Positions 1 to 8,911 of a DNA stretch of 64,000 bases are shown here, one piece after another. Each line of letters starts with the position of its first letter. The stretch's first letter is position 1. The translations under genes and the position numbers were made by a program. This DNA is from Paenarthrobacter sp. Z7-10. GTDB taxonomy: Bacteria; Actinomycetota; Actinomycetes; Actinomycetales; Micrococcaceae. The stretch spans positions 1 to 64,000 of the forward strand of contig NZ_JADPVH010000015.1 of the NCBI RefSeq assembly GCF_026932795.1, read 5' to 3'. The notes beneath the pieces are model-generated. The model was not told the origin of the DNA and ran no database searches. It saw only the letters and a list, made by a program, of their open reading frames with translations.

Positions 1-144
1 GCGAGAAGCCCCATGGAGCGCCCAAGACCGGCTCCGGATCAGGACTTCAGCCCAGAAGAGCCCAATCCGGCGTCCGGCTCCGGCGCGAAAAATGGCCCAC
101 CGGAAAAACCCGGGCATAATAGATCCGCCTTAATCAGCGGGCTC

Positions 145-2091
145 CTAGAGCCGAACCGGGTCCGGCCCAACGTCCCGGGCCAGCACGTGTGACGCAATGG
201 CGTCGGCATCCTTGAGGGTCTGGTAGCCGCTAGGATAGGCCGAATCGGCTTCGGCGGCGATGGCAGTTCCCCATTGAACCGAGGACAGCTGCAGGCCCAG
301 GACATACAGACCGTCCGCCACCTTTCCGGCAGCATTCAGCGCCCGGTAGGGAGGAAGGCTGACGTCCAGGCCGCTGGTGGCCACCGCTTCGCCGTCTCCG
401 GCCAGCATGATTTTGGGCCGCACCAGCCCGTCCGCCAGCAACTGTTCCAAGAGTGTTGAAGCACTCTGCAGCACACGGTTGGCCGGTGCCATGGCCTCGA
501 CAAGCTCGCGGGCCTGCAAGTCGTCGCCGCCCACCCATGGCGACGCCGCGGTGAACACCGCCAGGTCTTCATCGAGGCTGAATACCGGGTCCGGTCCCAG
601 GAACCGGACAACGCCGGCGCGGGCCAAGGCCGCGAGTTGCTCTGTGCGCAGCGCGGGCGGCCCGCTGGCCAAACCCTCCACGAAGCCTTCAAACCAGCCC
701 CGCAGTTCGCCGAGCCAGGACGCCTCGGGAATGCCGCCGTCGGCCACTGCCGTCTTGATCACCGCGCGGCCTGCGTTCAGCGCACCAATGGCCATCTTCA
801 CCGGGTCGTCCTCGCCGGCCGCCGAACCACGGGCATCCGCCTGCAGATAATCGTGGACAGCTGCATCGAACGCGCTGTGCCCGGCGAAATGGCGGCCGGC
901 AAACGGTCGGACCAGTGCGGGCAGGTCCAGCTGCTCCGCCGGTTCCACGCACGCGCGCACCGCCGAGACCGCCGCATCCTCCCAGTGCGGGCCCTCAGAC
1001 TGCAGTGCAGCGTTGAGCCGGGGCAGGAAATCGGCACACTGCACTGCCCGTGGCCGGACCCGGCACAGCGTTTCGTAGTACGCCCAGTAAGTGTCCCGGA
1101 GCAGGAGTGGCCATAGGTCGTGGTCAAAGCCGGGCCGCCCGATGCCGGAAACGAGCCGGGATACCGCATCGGCGGTGAGGAAGCCCAGCCGCACGGATTT
1201 GGGATAGTAGCTTTGCAGCTCCGCCTTTGCCCGGTAGGGAACGCCACGGCGGGAGGCGGCAAGGATCAGCGGCTCCCGGCCGGAAGGCAGGTACCGCACG
1301 GCTTCCCCGGCGGCCTCTCCGGTGTCCACGAAGCGGCCACCCCGGCCCTCGGTCAGCTGGCCGACAATGTCAAAAAAATTCAGTCCCATGCCGCGGACCA
1401 GCACCGGCTCCTGCTCCGGCAGCGCTGACCAGTCAACGTCGTTGGGCACCGCGGGGGGCCAGTACCGCAGTCCAGCTTTCCGCGCACCGGTGGCCAGACG
1501 CACCTGGTCTTCTCCCAGCCGGGACGGCACATGTCCCAGCGCCAGCACCACCTTGTCCGCCTGCAGCACGGTTTCGTCGGCGAGTTCGACGACGTACCCG
1601 CCGGCCGCGCCCGGCCGCACGGCGCGTGCTTCGGTCCGCCGCTGGCGGACTGTCACGTTCGCGGGCAGCTCGGCGACCAGCCGCTCAAAGGTCCAACGCA
1701 GGTACCGGCCATACAGGGCCCGGCTGGGGAAGCCCGTCGACTCGAGTGCTGCCAGTTCGGCGACATCCGCCGCGCTGAGGCCTGCCTCTGGCGATCGGCG
1801 CCGCGCCAGCCGCCAGGCGTCGAAGCTGGCCCCCGTGGGTGAAATTGCGTGCAGCTCTCTTCCGGGGACCAACGTGGGGTAAAAAGACTGCGTATTCATC
1901 AGGTACAGCCGTGACTGATCGGTGCGCCAGACATGTCCAGGACCCGCCGGGTAGGGATCAATCAGTTCCACGGCCAGCCGCAGCGGACCGGCCTCCGCCG
2001 CGGAAAGTTGAGCCAGCAGCCGCTCCAGGACGGACGTGCCGCGGGGCCCGGCACCGACAATTGCCACCCGTATCGTCCGCGCTTCAGCCAT
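145..2091 (-). CDS. FAD/NAD(P)-binding protein, 648 aa
   Basis: Large flavoprotein of the FAD-NAD(P)-binding family (Pfam PF13454 type). The N-terminus carries a dinucleotide-binding signature, VAIVGAGPRGTSVLERL, at about residues 9-25, followed by an FAD-family stretch DPYPAGPGHVW and LMNTQSF. Members of this family in actinobacteria are about 600-700 residues, so the length is normal. Substrate and pathway are not known to me; the fold implies an FAD- and NAD(P)H-using oxidoreductase or monooxygenase in the cytoplasm. No signal peptide is visible. The start is the ATG six bases after a TAGGCT hexamer, with no Shine-Dalgarno sequence, so the gene is probably leaderless. It is divergent from the prolyl oligopeptidase gene, and their promoters lie within 90 bases. 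Function beyond the cofactor-binding family is open. Confidence 0.8.
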   Translation of the reverse strand: MAEARTIRVAIVGAGPRGTSVLERLLAQLSAAEAGPLRLAVELIDPYPAGPGHVWRTDQSRLYLMNTQSFYPTLVPGRELHAISPTGASFDAWRLARRRSPEAGLSAADVAELAALESTGFPSRALYGRYLRWTFERLVAELPANVTVRQRRTEARAVRPGAAGGYVVELADETVLQADKVVLALGHVPSRLGEDQVRLATGARKAGLRYWPPAVPNDVDWSALPEQEPVLVRGMGLNFFDIVGQLTEGRGGRFVDTGEAAGEAVRYLPSGREPLILAASRRGVPYRAKAELQSYYPKSVRLGFLTADAVSRLVSGIGRPGFDHDLWPLLLRDTYWAYYETLCRVRPRAVQCADFLPRLNAALQSEGPHWEDAAVSAVRACVEPAEQLDLPALVRPFAGRHFAGHSAFDAAVHDYLQADARGSAAGEDDPVKMAIGALNAGRAVIKTAVADGGIPEASWLGELRGWFEGFVEGLASGPPALRTEQLAALARAGVVRFLGPDPVFSLDEDLAVFTAASPWVGGDDLQARELVEAMAPANRVLQSASTLLEQLLADGLVRPKIMLAGDGEAVATSGLDVSLPPYRALNAAGKVADGLYVLGLQLSSVQWGTAIAAEADSAYPSGYQTLKDADAIASHVLARDVGPDPVRL

Positions 2092-2097
2092 GGTTCG

Positions 2098-2103
2098 AGC
2101 CTA
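2098..2103 (-). promoter_or_regulatory. -10 hexamer TAGGCT, leaderless promoter
   Basis: TAGGCT read on the minus strand, six bases before the ATG of the FAD/NAD(P)-binding protein. The spacing puts the transcription start on or next to the A of the ATG. Confidence 0.6.
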
Positions 2104-2168
2104 ATGGACCCTTCGGCTTCGGAGCGCGCCGGCCGCCGCACCCCGCCGGGCCAACGCTAGGGGCGCTC

Positions 2169-2174
2169 TAGGAT
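2169..2174 (+). promoter_or_regulatory. -10 hexamer TAGGAT, leaderless promoter
   Basis: TAGGAT five bases before the ATG of the broken prolyl oligopeptidase gene. It fixes the start at 2180 and shows the promoter is still intact although the reading frame is interrupted. Confidence 0.55.
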
Positions 2175-2179
2175 GAAGT

Positions 2180-4291
2180 ATGAGCAACGATTCCACCGCC
2201 CTGGCGGCAACGGCAGCAGAGCCCGTCGACGAATTCCTCTGGCTGGAGGACATTTACGGTCCAACCCAGTTGGACTGGGTCCGCGAGCGCAACGCACGCA
2301 CCGATGCGAAGCTGCTGACGCCGTCGTACCAGGCCCTTGAAGCCGGAGTACTGGAGGTGCTCGATTCGACCGACCGAATTCCAATGGTCACCAAGTGCGG
2401 CGACTGGTACTACAACTTCTGGCGGGATGAACGCAATCCCCGTGGCCTGTGGCGGCGCACCGGCTGGCAGAGCTATCTGACCCCGAGTCCCGAGTGGGAG
2501 ATCCTGCTCGACCTCGACGCGCTCAGCGCCGCCGAAGGGACCCCGTGGGTCTTCGCCGGCGCCCGGATGCTCCGCCCGGCCGCGGAAGGCACGCCCTACC
2601 GCCGGGCCATGCTGGCGCTCTCCCCCGACGGCGGGGACGCAGTCAACTACCGAGAGTTCGACGTCGAACGCCGCAGTTTCGTGGGCAGCGCCGGATTCAA
2701 CCTGCCCACCGCCAAAACCCGGCTGAGCTGGCTGGACGAGGACACGCTTTACGTGGGCACGGATTTTGGCCCCGGTTCGCTGACCACATCGTCCTATCCG
2801 CGCACGACCCGGATCCTCAAACGCGGGCAATCCCTGGCCGACGCGGTGCCCTACTTCGAGGTACCGGAAGATCATCTGGCCGGCGGTGTGGTGCACGATT
2901 CCACCCCCGGTTTCGAACGCGACGAGGCGCACGATGTGCTGGATTTCTTCTCCAGCCGGAGCTATCTGCGCTCTGGCGACCAATGGCTTGATATTGAAGT
3001 GCCGGACGATGTCGACGTTTCGCTGCACCGCCAGTGGCTGCTGCTGCGGCCGCAGGGAGACTGGAATCTCGACGGCGTACTGCATGCAGCGGGTTCGCTG
3101 CTCGTCACCGAACTTGACTCGTTTTTGGCCGGGAAACGGGAGCTCCGCACGGTTTTCGTCCCTGATGCGCATACCTCGCTGCAGTCCTGGAGTTGGACGA
3201 AGAACTATCTGCTGCTGAACCTGCTCCAGGACGTCTCCTCGGAAATCCGGGTGCTGGACCCGGCGGACTGGAGTTCACGGCGGCTCGATGCCTGTCCACC
3301 GCTGCACTCCGTGGAAGCTTCCGCCGTCGATGACGAGGACAGCGATGACTACTGGCTGACGGCCACCGGATTCCTGACGCCGCTCTCGCTGCTGCGCGGC
3401 AGCCTCGGCGAAAACCCGACGGCCCCGGCACTCATCCGGACGTCTCCGTCATTTTTCGATGACTCCGGCTACGAGGTCCAGCAGCACTTCGCGGTTTCCG
3501 CGGACGGCACCCGCATCCCGTACTTTCAGATTGCCGCCCGGGATCTGATCCTCGATGGTGCGAATCCCACACTGCTCAGCGGCTACGGGGGCTTTGAAGT
3601 TTCCCGCACACCGGCGTACAGCGGTGCCGTGGGACGGACCTGGCTGGAACGGCGGACCGTGATCAATTCGGTTGCCCGCGGCGGGGTCTAGGTGGTGGCC
3701 AATATCCGCGGCGGCGGGGAATATGGTCCCAGCTGGCATCGGGCCGCGCTGCAGGACAAACGCCACCGCGCTTACGAGGATTTTGCCGCCGTTGCACAGG
3801 ACCTGATCCACCGTGGCGTGACCTCCCGGGAGCGTCTGGGCTGCGAGGGACGCAGCAATGGCGGACTCCTGGTGGGTAACATGCTCACCCAGTACCCGCA
3901 GTTGTTCGGGGCGATCTCCTGCGGAGTTCCACTGCTGGACATGCGCCGGTACACCAAGCTCTCCGCCGGCTACTCCTGGATTGCCGAATACGGGAATCCG
4001 GACGTGGCCGAACAGTGGGACTACGTGCGCACCTTTTCGCCGTATCACCTGCTCAGCCCAGGGACGGATTATCCGGCCACGTTCATTTGGACGGCCACCT
4101 CGGATGACCGGGTGGGGCCGGTGCAGGCACGGAAAATGGCCGCCCGAATGGAGGCCATGGACATCCCGGATCTGCTGTTCTACGAGTCTCTTGAGGGCGG
4201 GCATGCCGGCGCTTCGGACAACCGGCAAGGTGCCCGGCTGCACACCGCCTCTCATGCCTTCCTCTGGCAGGCGCTCACCCCAGCCCCCTGA
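2180..4291 (+). pseudogene. prolyl oligopeptidase family (S9) gene interrupted by an in-frame TAG
   Basis: Serine peptidase of family S9 (prolyl oligopeptidase), split into 503 and 200 codons by TAG at 3689-3691. Both parts are in the same frame with nothing missing: the upstream part ends in ARGGV and the next codons read VVANIRGGGEYGP, the conserved start of the alpha/beta-hydrolase domain. Homologues usually have an aromatic residue at the stop position, so a single base change (for example TAC or TAT to TAG) is the simplest cause. The first part is the beta-propeller. The second holds the whole catalytic set: Ser in GRSNGGLL, Asp in TSDDRVGP and His in EGGHAGAS. The two GTG codons directly after the stop could restart translation, but a hydrolase domain without its propeller is unlikely to act normally. 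Sequencing error or amber readthrough are alternatives. Confidence 0.8.
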
Positions 4292-4325
4292 ACCCGGGTG
4301 AACCCTGGCCGCACTCGTGTACCCT

Positions 4326-4387
4326 CATCGACTGAGCACTTCGTGCGCGATCCAGCCGTGGCTCGGACGCGTACCGCTCACTCGATG
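4326..4387. repeat. 62-bp dispersed palindrome, copy 1
   Basis: One of three 62-bp copies in the window (others at 13103-13164 and 54559-54620). The outer arms, CATCGACTGAGC and its near-complement GCTCACTCGATG, can form a 12-bp stem with one mismatch around a 38-base interior. It sits between the prolyl oligopeptidase gene and tRNA-Ser. Confidence 0.75.
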
Positions 4388-4471
4388 AGGGGAGGCGGGC
4401 GTTTTGCTAACGGCCGCCTGTTCTGGGTAATCTTAGTGGGCTGGTTCCGGGCTTCTACCGGGGCCAGCGCT

Positions 4472-4559
4472 GGAGACGTGCCAGAGCGGCCGAATGGGCT
4501 TCACTGCTAATGAAGTGTGGGGCACAACTCCACCGGGGGTTCAAATCCCCCCGTCTCCG
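4472..4559 (+). tRNA. tRNA-Ser(GCT)
   Basis: An 88-base class II tRNA with acceptor stem GGAGACG pairing CGTCTCC, discriminator G, a long variable arm, and T-loop GTTCAAATC. The anticodon stem is 4499-4503/4511-4515 around loop CTGCTAA; the anticodon GCT is at 4506-4508 and reads AGC and AGU. CCA is not encoded. An intrinsic terminator follows five bases later. Confidence 0.96.
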
Positions 4560-4563
4560 CGTC

Positions 4564-4589
4564 GGCCCCCTCTCCGGAGGGGGCCTTTT
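4564..4589 (+). terminator. Rho-independent terminator after tRNA-Ser(GCT)
   Basis: A 9-bp perfect GC-rich stem (4564-4572 with 4577-4585), tetraloop TCCG, then TTTT. Confidence 0.9.
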
Positions 4590-4621
4590 GCATTCCCGCT
4601 CGCTGGCGGGACTCTGCCGGC

Positions 4622-6775
4622 TCAGCCGGCCTGGGCCAGCACCAACGGAAGCACCTGGCCGGCGCCGGAGCGCCGCAGTGCCCGCCCGGCCACGGTGAGT
4701 GTCCAGCGGCTGTCCGCCAGGTCATCGACCAGCAGCACCGGCTTACCGTGCACTGCCTCCAGTGCAGCCACCAGCTCTGGCCCGGCCTCAAGCCGCTCCC
4801 ACACCCCCGCCACCCGGTAGGCGCTGTTGCCGCCGCGGCCACCGGTGGGACCGCCGAAGGCCAGGTTGAGCTCACCGAGATACGGTATCCGTCCAATGCC
4901 GGAGATTCCCCGCGCCAGCGACTTCACCAGCTCCGGTTTGCTCCGGGACGCGATCGACACTACACCGGCCGGACGGCCCTCGCCGGCCCAGCCGTCCTGG
5001 CCCCAATCCCGGAGCACTGTGACGCACGCCTGCAGCATTCCGGGCGCAAGCTCCGTGTCCGGGGCGCCGGCGGCGAACAGTTCGCGCAGCGAACCTCCCC
5101 AGCCGAGGTCCGTCAGCCGGGCCAGCGCACGCCCCTCCGCGCTGAGCTCGTCGGACTTCAGTTTGCCCTTGACCGGGACGCTCAGACGCTCCATGCCGGC
5201 AGGCCACTGCCGCCGGGGTTCGAGGGCAACGCCGGCGCGGTTCAGCGTGTCGCCGGCAGCAGCGGCAGCAGCATCGTTCACCCCGGCGGAGAACCAGCGG
5301 CCGGCGCAGTTGTCGCAGCGCCCGCACGGCGCGGCGGTTTCGTCATCCAGCGCGGACGTGAGGTATTCCATCCGGCATCCCGAGGTCTGCTCGTACACGA
5401 TCATGGAGTCCTGCTCGTGGACCCGCGCCTGCGCAATGCGCCCATACCGTTCGCCGTCGTACTCCCATGGCCGGCCCGTGGCACACCAGCCGCCACCGAC
5501 GCGCTCCACCGCGCCGTCGACTGCCAGCACTTTGAGCAGTAGTTCCAGCGGTGTCCGGCGCAGGTCCACGCGCGCCTCCAATGCCACCGTCGACACGGCG
5601 GCTCCCGCGTCGGCGAGCGCATCCAGCACGGCGGACGCCTTCGTCTCCGACGGCATGGAAGCCGTGGCGAAATACTGCCAAATATCCTTGTCTTCCGTCC
5701 CGGGCATCAGCAGCACGTCGGCATTGGCCCGGCCGCGGCCGGCACGCCCCACCTGCTGGTAGTACGCCACCGGCGACGACGGCGCGCCCAGGTGGATCAC
5801 GAAGCCCAGGTCCGGCTTGTCGAATCCCATGCCGAGCGCGCTGGTGGCCACGAGGGCCTTGACCTGGTTGTCCTTGAGCAGTTGCTCCGCCGTTTCCCGA
5901 TCTCCCGGGTCCGTGCGGCCGGTGTAGGCCAGCACCTTGTGTCCGGCACCGGAGAGCAACCGGGCGGTATCCTCTGCGGCCGAGACGGTCAGCGTATAGA
6001 TGATCCCGCTGCCGGGCAGCTCGTCGAGATGCGTCAGCAGCCAGCCCAGCCTGTCCCGCGACTGGGGCAGCCGCAGCACCCCCAGTCGGAGGGATTCACG
6101 GGTCAGCGCGCCACGGATGGTCAGGGCCCCTGTCCCAAGCTGCTCTTCGATGTCCGCCACCACTCTTGAATTGGCTGTCGCCGTCGTGGCGAGTACGGGA
6201 ACCGTGCCGGGCAGCTGTGCAATCAGGTCTGCGATGCGCCGGTAGTCCGGCCTGAAGTCATGGCCCCAGTCCGAGATGCAATGGGCCTCGTCGATAACCA
6301 GCAGCCCTGTGCGCCGGATCAGCTCCGGCAGTTGGTTCTCCCGAAAGGACGGGTTGGTCAGACGCTCCGGAGATACCAGCAGCACATCCACCTCGTCGGC
6401 GGCCAGCGCTTGGCGCACCTGATCCCATTCGGTCGCATTGGCCGAGTTGATGGCCATGGCACGCACGCCTGCACGTTCCGCGGCGGCAACCTGGTCCCGC
6501 ATCAGGGCCAGCAGGGGCGAGACGATCAGCGTCGGACCCGCTCCCCGTGCCCGCAGCAGCAGGGATGCCACGAAGTAGACGGCGGATTTTCCCCATCCGG
6601 TCCGCTGGACAACCAAGGCACGCCGGCCGCCGTCGACGAGCGCCTCGATCGCTTCGAACTGCCCGGTGTGAAACTGTGCGTCCGAAGACCCGACCAGCTT
6701 GCCCAGCATGGCCAAAGCCTGCGGCCGGGTCCCGGATTCCGACGTGGTTGAGGAATCGATGTGTGGCTGCGTCAT
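4622..6775 (-). CDS. recQ: RecQ-family ATP-dependent DNA helicase with a PRTase-like C-terminus
   Basis: 3'-5' superfamily 2 DNA helicase, 717 aa. The Walker A loop TGWGKS is at residues 59-64, DEAH at 162-165 followed by CISDWGHDFRPDY (the RecQ aromatic-rich loop), and the helicase C motif YYQQVGRAGRGR lies near residue 340. The zinc-binding cysteines are in SGCRMEYL and PCGRCDNC. Beyond about residue 590 there is no standard HRDC domain. Instead the last 40 residues read VLLVDDLADSRWTLTVAGRA and then LRRSGAGQVLPL, which resembles the PRPP-binding loop and following strand of type I phosphoribosyltransferases such as ComF. The gene faces tRNA-Ser(GCT). The start ATG at 6775 is the first good start before the motifs. 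Confidence 0.9.
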   Translation of the reverse strand: MTQPHIDSSTTSESGTRPQALAMLGKLVGSSDAQFHTGQFEAIEALVDGGRRALVVQRTGWGKSAVYFVASLLLRARGAGPTLIVSPLLALMRDQVAAAERAGVRAMAINSANATEWDQVRQALAADEVDVLLVSPERLTNPSFRENQLPELIRRTGLLVIDEAHCISDWGHDFRPDYRRIADLIAQLPGTVPVLATTATANSRVVADIEEQLGTGALTIRGALTRESLRLGVLRLPQSRDRLGWLLTHLDELPGSGIIYTLTVSAAEDTARLLSGAGHKVLAYTGRTDPGDRETAEQLLKDNQVKALVATSALGMGFDKPDLGFVIHLGAPSSPVAYYQQVGRAGRGRANADVLLMPGTEDKDIWQYFATASMPSETKASAVLDALADAGAAVSTVALEARVDLRRTPLELLLKVLAVDGAVERVGGGWCATGRPWEYDGERYGRIAQARVHEQDSMIVYEQTSGCRMEYLTSALDDETAAPCGRCDNCAGRWFSAGVNDAAAAAAGDTLNRAGVALEPRRQWPAGMERLSVPVKGKLKSDELSAEGRALARLTDLGWGGSLRELFAAGAPDTELAPGMLQACVTVLRDWGQDGWAGEGRPAGVVSIASRSKPELVKSLARGISGIGRIPYLGELNLAFGGPTGGRGGNSAYRVAGVWERLEAGPELVAALEAVHGKPVLLVDDLADSRWTLTVAGRALRRSGAGQVLPLVLAQAG

Positions 6776-6878
6776 TCATCCAGTATTCCAGCCCCTGCCG
6801 ACAGGATGCCTCACCGCGGACTGGCTGTGGACAAACTCCGCCTGCGTCAGGGGTGGCGCCGGCTGCGCCCGGCCGCGC

Positions 6879-7026
6879 GTAAGGAGTGGGGGCCGCGCTT
6901 AAGGAGCAGGGCCGCGTAAGGAGCAGGGCACGCGCTTCTGCGTCGGGGCCGCGTAAGGAGCAGGGCACGCGCTTCTGCGTCGGGGCCCCGTAAGGAGCAG
7001 GGCACGCGCTTCTGCGTCGGGGCCCC
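6879..7026. repeat. tandem repeat, three 37-bp units plus two truncated units
   Basis: Three 37-bp units at 6916-6952, 6953-6989 and 6990-7026 are nearly identical, differing in the last bases (GCCGC or GCCCC). Two shorter units at 6879-6899 and 6900-6915 keep the TAAGGAG core and the GGGCC end but lack the middle. The units abut with no spacers. They fill the gap between recQ and the phosphomannomutase gene and end four bases before that gene's -10 hexamer. Confidence 0.9.
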
Positions 7027-7030
7027 GCGC

Positions 7031-7036
7031 TAGGCT
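7031..7036 (+). promoter_or_regulatory. -10 hexamer TAGGCT, leaderless promoter
   Basis: TAGGCT six bases before GTG at 7043. It decides for GTG as the start, since no later in-frame start has a ribosome binding site. Confidence 0.65.
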
Positions 7037-7042
7037 TAGCTC

Positions 7043-8473
7043 GTGACTAGCACAGAGAACACTCGTATAGACCTGTCCGCCTCGTTCAAGGCGTATGACG
7101 TCCGCGGACTCGTCGGTGAAACGATTACGGTGGCGATTGTCGAGGCCGTCGGCGCCGCATTCGCTGATGTCCTGGAGCTGGCTGGGAAGACGGCGCTGGT
7201 GGGCGGGGACATGCGCCCGTCCTCGCCGGAATTCGCGGCGGCGTTCGCCAAGGGTGCCGCTGCGCGCGGGGCGAATGTAAAGATGTTGGATCTGATTTCC
7301 ACCGATGAGCTCTACTTCGCCTGCGGGTCGCTGGACGCCGCGGGTGCGGTGTTCACCGCCAGCCATAATCCAGCCGAATACAACGGGATCAAGATGGCCA
7401 AAGCCGGTGCAGTCCCGGTGTCCTCCGAGACGGGGCTGACGCAGATCCGGGAGCTCGCGGAGAAGTATCTGGCCGACGGCATTCCCGCCGTGCAGCAGCC
7501 CGGCCTGCTCGGCGTCCAGGATGTGCTCAAGGATTACGCGCAGTATCTGCGCAAACTCGTTGATTTGAGCGGCTCCCGGCCGCTGAAGATTGTGGTGGAC
7601 GCGGGTAATGGCATGGCCGGAATGACCACCCCCGCCGTGCTCGGCGACCAGCTGCTGCCCGCCCTGCCGCTGCAGATCGTGCCGCTGTACTTCGAGCTGG
7701 ACGGCTCCTTTCCGAACCATCCAGCCAATCCGCTGGAACCGGCGAACCTGCGCGACCTGCAGGCCGCCGTCGTCGCCCATGGCGCGGACATCGGTCTGGC
7801 GTTCGACGGCGATGCGGACCGCTGCTTCGTAATCGACGAGAAGGGCCAGCCCGTGTCCCCGTCGGCTGTCACCGCGCTGGTGGCCCGGCGCGAAATCGCC
7901 CGCGCCAAGACCGGTTCCGCGGAACATGCACCCGAGGCGACCCCGGTCATCATCCATAACCTCATCACCTCCCGCGCCGTACCGGAACTCGTCCGCGCGG
8001 ACGGCGGCCGCCCGGTCCGCACCCGGGTGGGCCACTCCTTCATCAAGGCCCTGATGGCCTCCGAGGGAGCGGTCTTCGGCGGCGAGCATTCCGCGCACTA
8101 CTACTTCCGCGACTTTTACAACGCGGACACCGGCATGCTGGCCGCGATGCACGTGCTGGCAGCGCTGGGCGAACAGGACGGTCCGCTGTCCGAGCTCGGC
8201 CGCGAATACGAGCCGTACGTTTCCTCAGGTGAAATCAATTCCAAGCTCGACGACGTTGCCGGTGCGGTAGCCCGCGTTCGGAACGCCTATGAGCGCGACG
8301 GCGTCACGGTGGACGAGCTCGACGGTCTGACGTTCACAGCGGACAACGGGGAGTGGTGGTTCAATCTGCGGGCGTCGAACACCGAGCCATACCTTCGCCT
8401 GAACGCCGAAGCCCCGGATGCGGCGACGATGGCCAAGGTGCGCGACGACGTCCTGGACCTGGTGCGGCAGTAA
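7043..8473 (+). CDS. manB: phosphomannomutase/phosphoglucomutase
   Basis: Alpha-D-phosphohexomutase of 476 aa, which moves phosphate between C6 and C1 of mannose or glucose and feeds GDP-mannose or UDP-glucose synthesis for the cell envelope. The phosphoserine is Ser107 in TASHNPAEYNG, the metal loop is FDGDADRCF (about residues 253-261), the sugar-binding loop is GEHSAHYYF, and the phosphate-binding end is RASNTEPYLR. Length is normal for the family. The start is GTG with a leaderless promoter. Its stop overlaps the next start (TAATG), so the two genes are translationally coupled. The sequence alone does not tell mannose from glucose preference; the symbol is a best guess. Confidence 0.88.
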   Translation: MTSTENTRIDLSASFKAYDVRGLVGETITVAIVEAVGAAFADVLELAGKTALVGGDMRPSSPEFAAAFAKGAAARGANVKMLDLISTDELYFACGSLDAAGAVFTASHNPAEYNGIKMAKAGAVPVSSETGLTQIRELAEKYLADGIPAVQQPGLLGVQDVLKDYAQYLRKLVDLSGSRPLKIVVDAGNGMAGMTTPAVLGDQLLPALPLQIVPLYFELDGSFPNHPANPLEPANLRDLQAAVVAHGADIGLAFDGDADRCFVIDEKGQPVSPSAVTALVARREIARAKTGSAEHAPEATPVIIHNLITSRAVPELVRADGGRPVRTRVGHSFIKALMASEGAVFGGEHSAHYYFRDFYNADTGMLAAMHVLAALGEQDGPLSELGREYEPYVSSGEINSKLDDVAGAVARVRNAYERDGVTVDELDGLTFTADNGEWWFNLRASNTEPYLRLNAEAPDAATMAKVRDDVLDLVRQ

Positions 8474-8901
8474 TGGTTGAGAACGACGTCAAGGCGGACC
8501 TGAATTCGCTGATCGGCACCGGCTTGGGGATGGCCCAGGAGCAGCTGGAAAACCACGGCTCCTTCCTGCCCACTGCACTGGTGGTGACCGGCGACGGCGA
8601 AATCCGGATGGTGGGCGTCGCGCCGGCGCAGACCGACGGGGTCCAGGACCCCGGGCTCGATGCGGATGCGATGATCGCTGACCTCTATGAAGTGCTGCGG
8701 CAGCAGAAAGGTTCCCACCGCGCCGCCGCCGTCGTTTGCGACATCCACCTGCCCGACGACGCGACGGACGCCATACACGTCCTAAGCGAACATCGCGGCG
8801 GCGTTGTGATTGCGGCCGTACAGCCTTATTCGGAAGCTGATGGCTCCTGGACCTTCAGCGATCCAATCTGGGAAACCGAGACCCCGCAGATCTGGCCCTG
8901 A
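8473..8901 (+). CDS. hypothetical protein, 142 aa, coupled to the phosphohexomutase gene
   Basis: Starts at the ATG that shares its A with the stop of the phosphohexomutase gene (TAATG at 8471-8475). The protein begins MVENDVKADLNSLIGTGLGM and is acidic and soluble, with no signal peptide or membrane segment. Its middle (SFLPTALVVTGDGEIRMVGV) and end (VVIAAVQPYSE) look like alternating beta strands. I do not recognise a named domain. The coupling suggests co-expression with sugar phosphate metabolism but gives no function. It ends 10 bases from the convergent hmp stop. Confidence 0.75.
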   Translation: MVENDVKADLNSLIGTGLGMAQEQLENHGSFLPTALVVTGDGEIRMVGVAPAQTDGVQDPGLDADAMIADLYEVLRQQKGSHRAAAVVCDIHLPDDATDAIHVLSEHRGGVVIAAVQPYSEADGSWTFSDPIWETETPQIWP

Positions 8902-8911
8902 TCCGCTGCGC

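Noticed and set aside
1-144. A gene at the left edge
   Set aside because: No frame with motifs or start signal; the only frame there is antisense overlap of the flavoprotein end.
3600-3760. Frameshift as cause of the prolyl oligopeptidase break
   Set aside because: Both segments are in the same frame and no residue is missing; a substitution to TAG is enough.
6916-7026. CRISPR-like array
   Set aside because: The 37-bp units are contiguous with no spacers, and no cas genes are present.
6899-8152. 417-codon open frame on the minus strand
   Set aside because: Entirely antisense to the phosphohexomutase gene, no family motifs; a GC-driven shadow.
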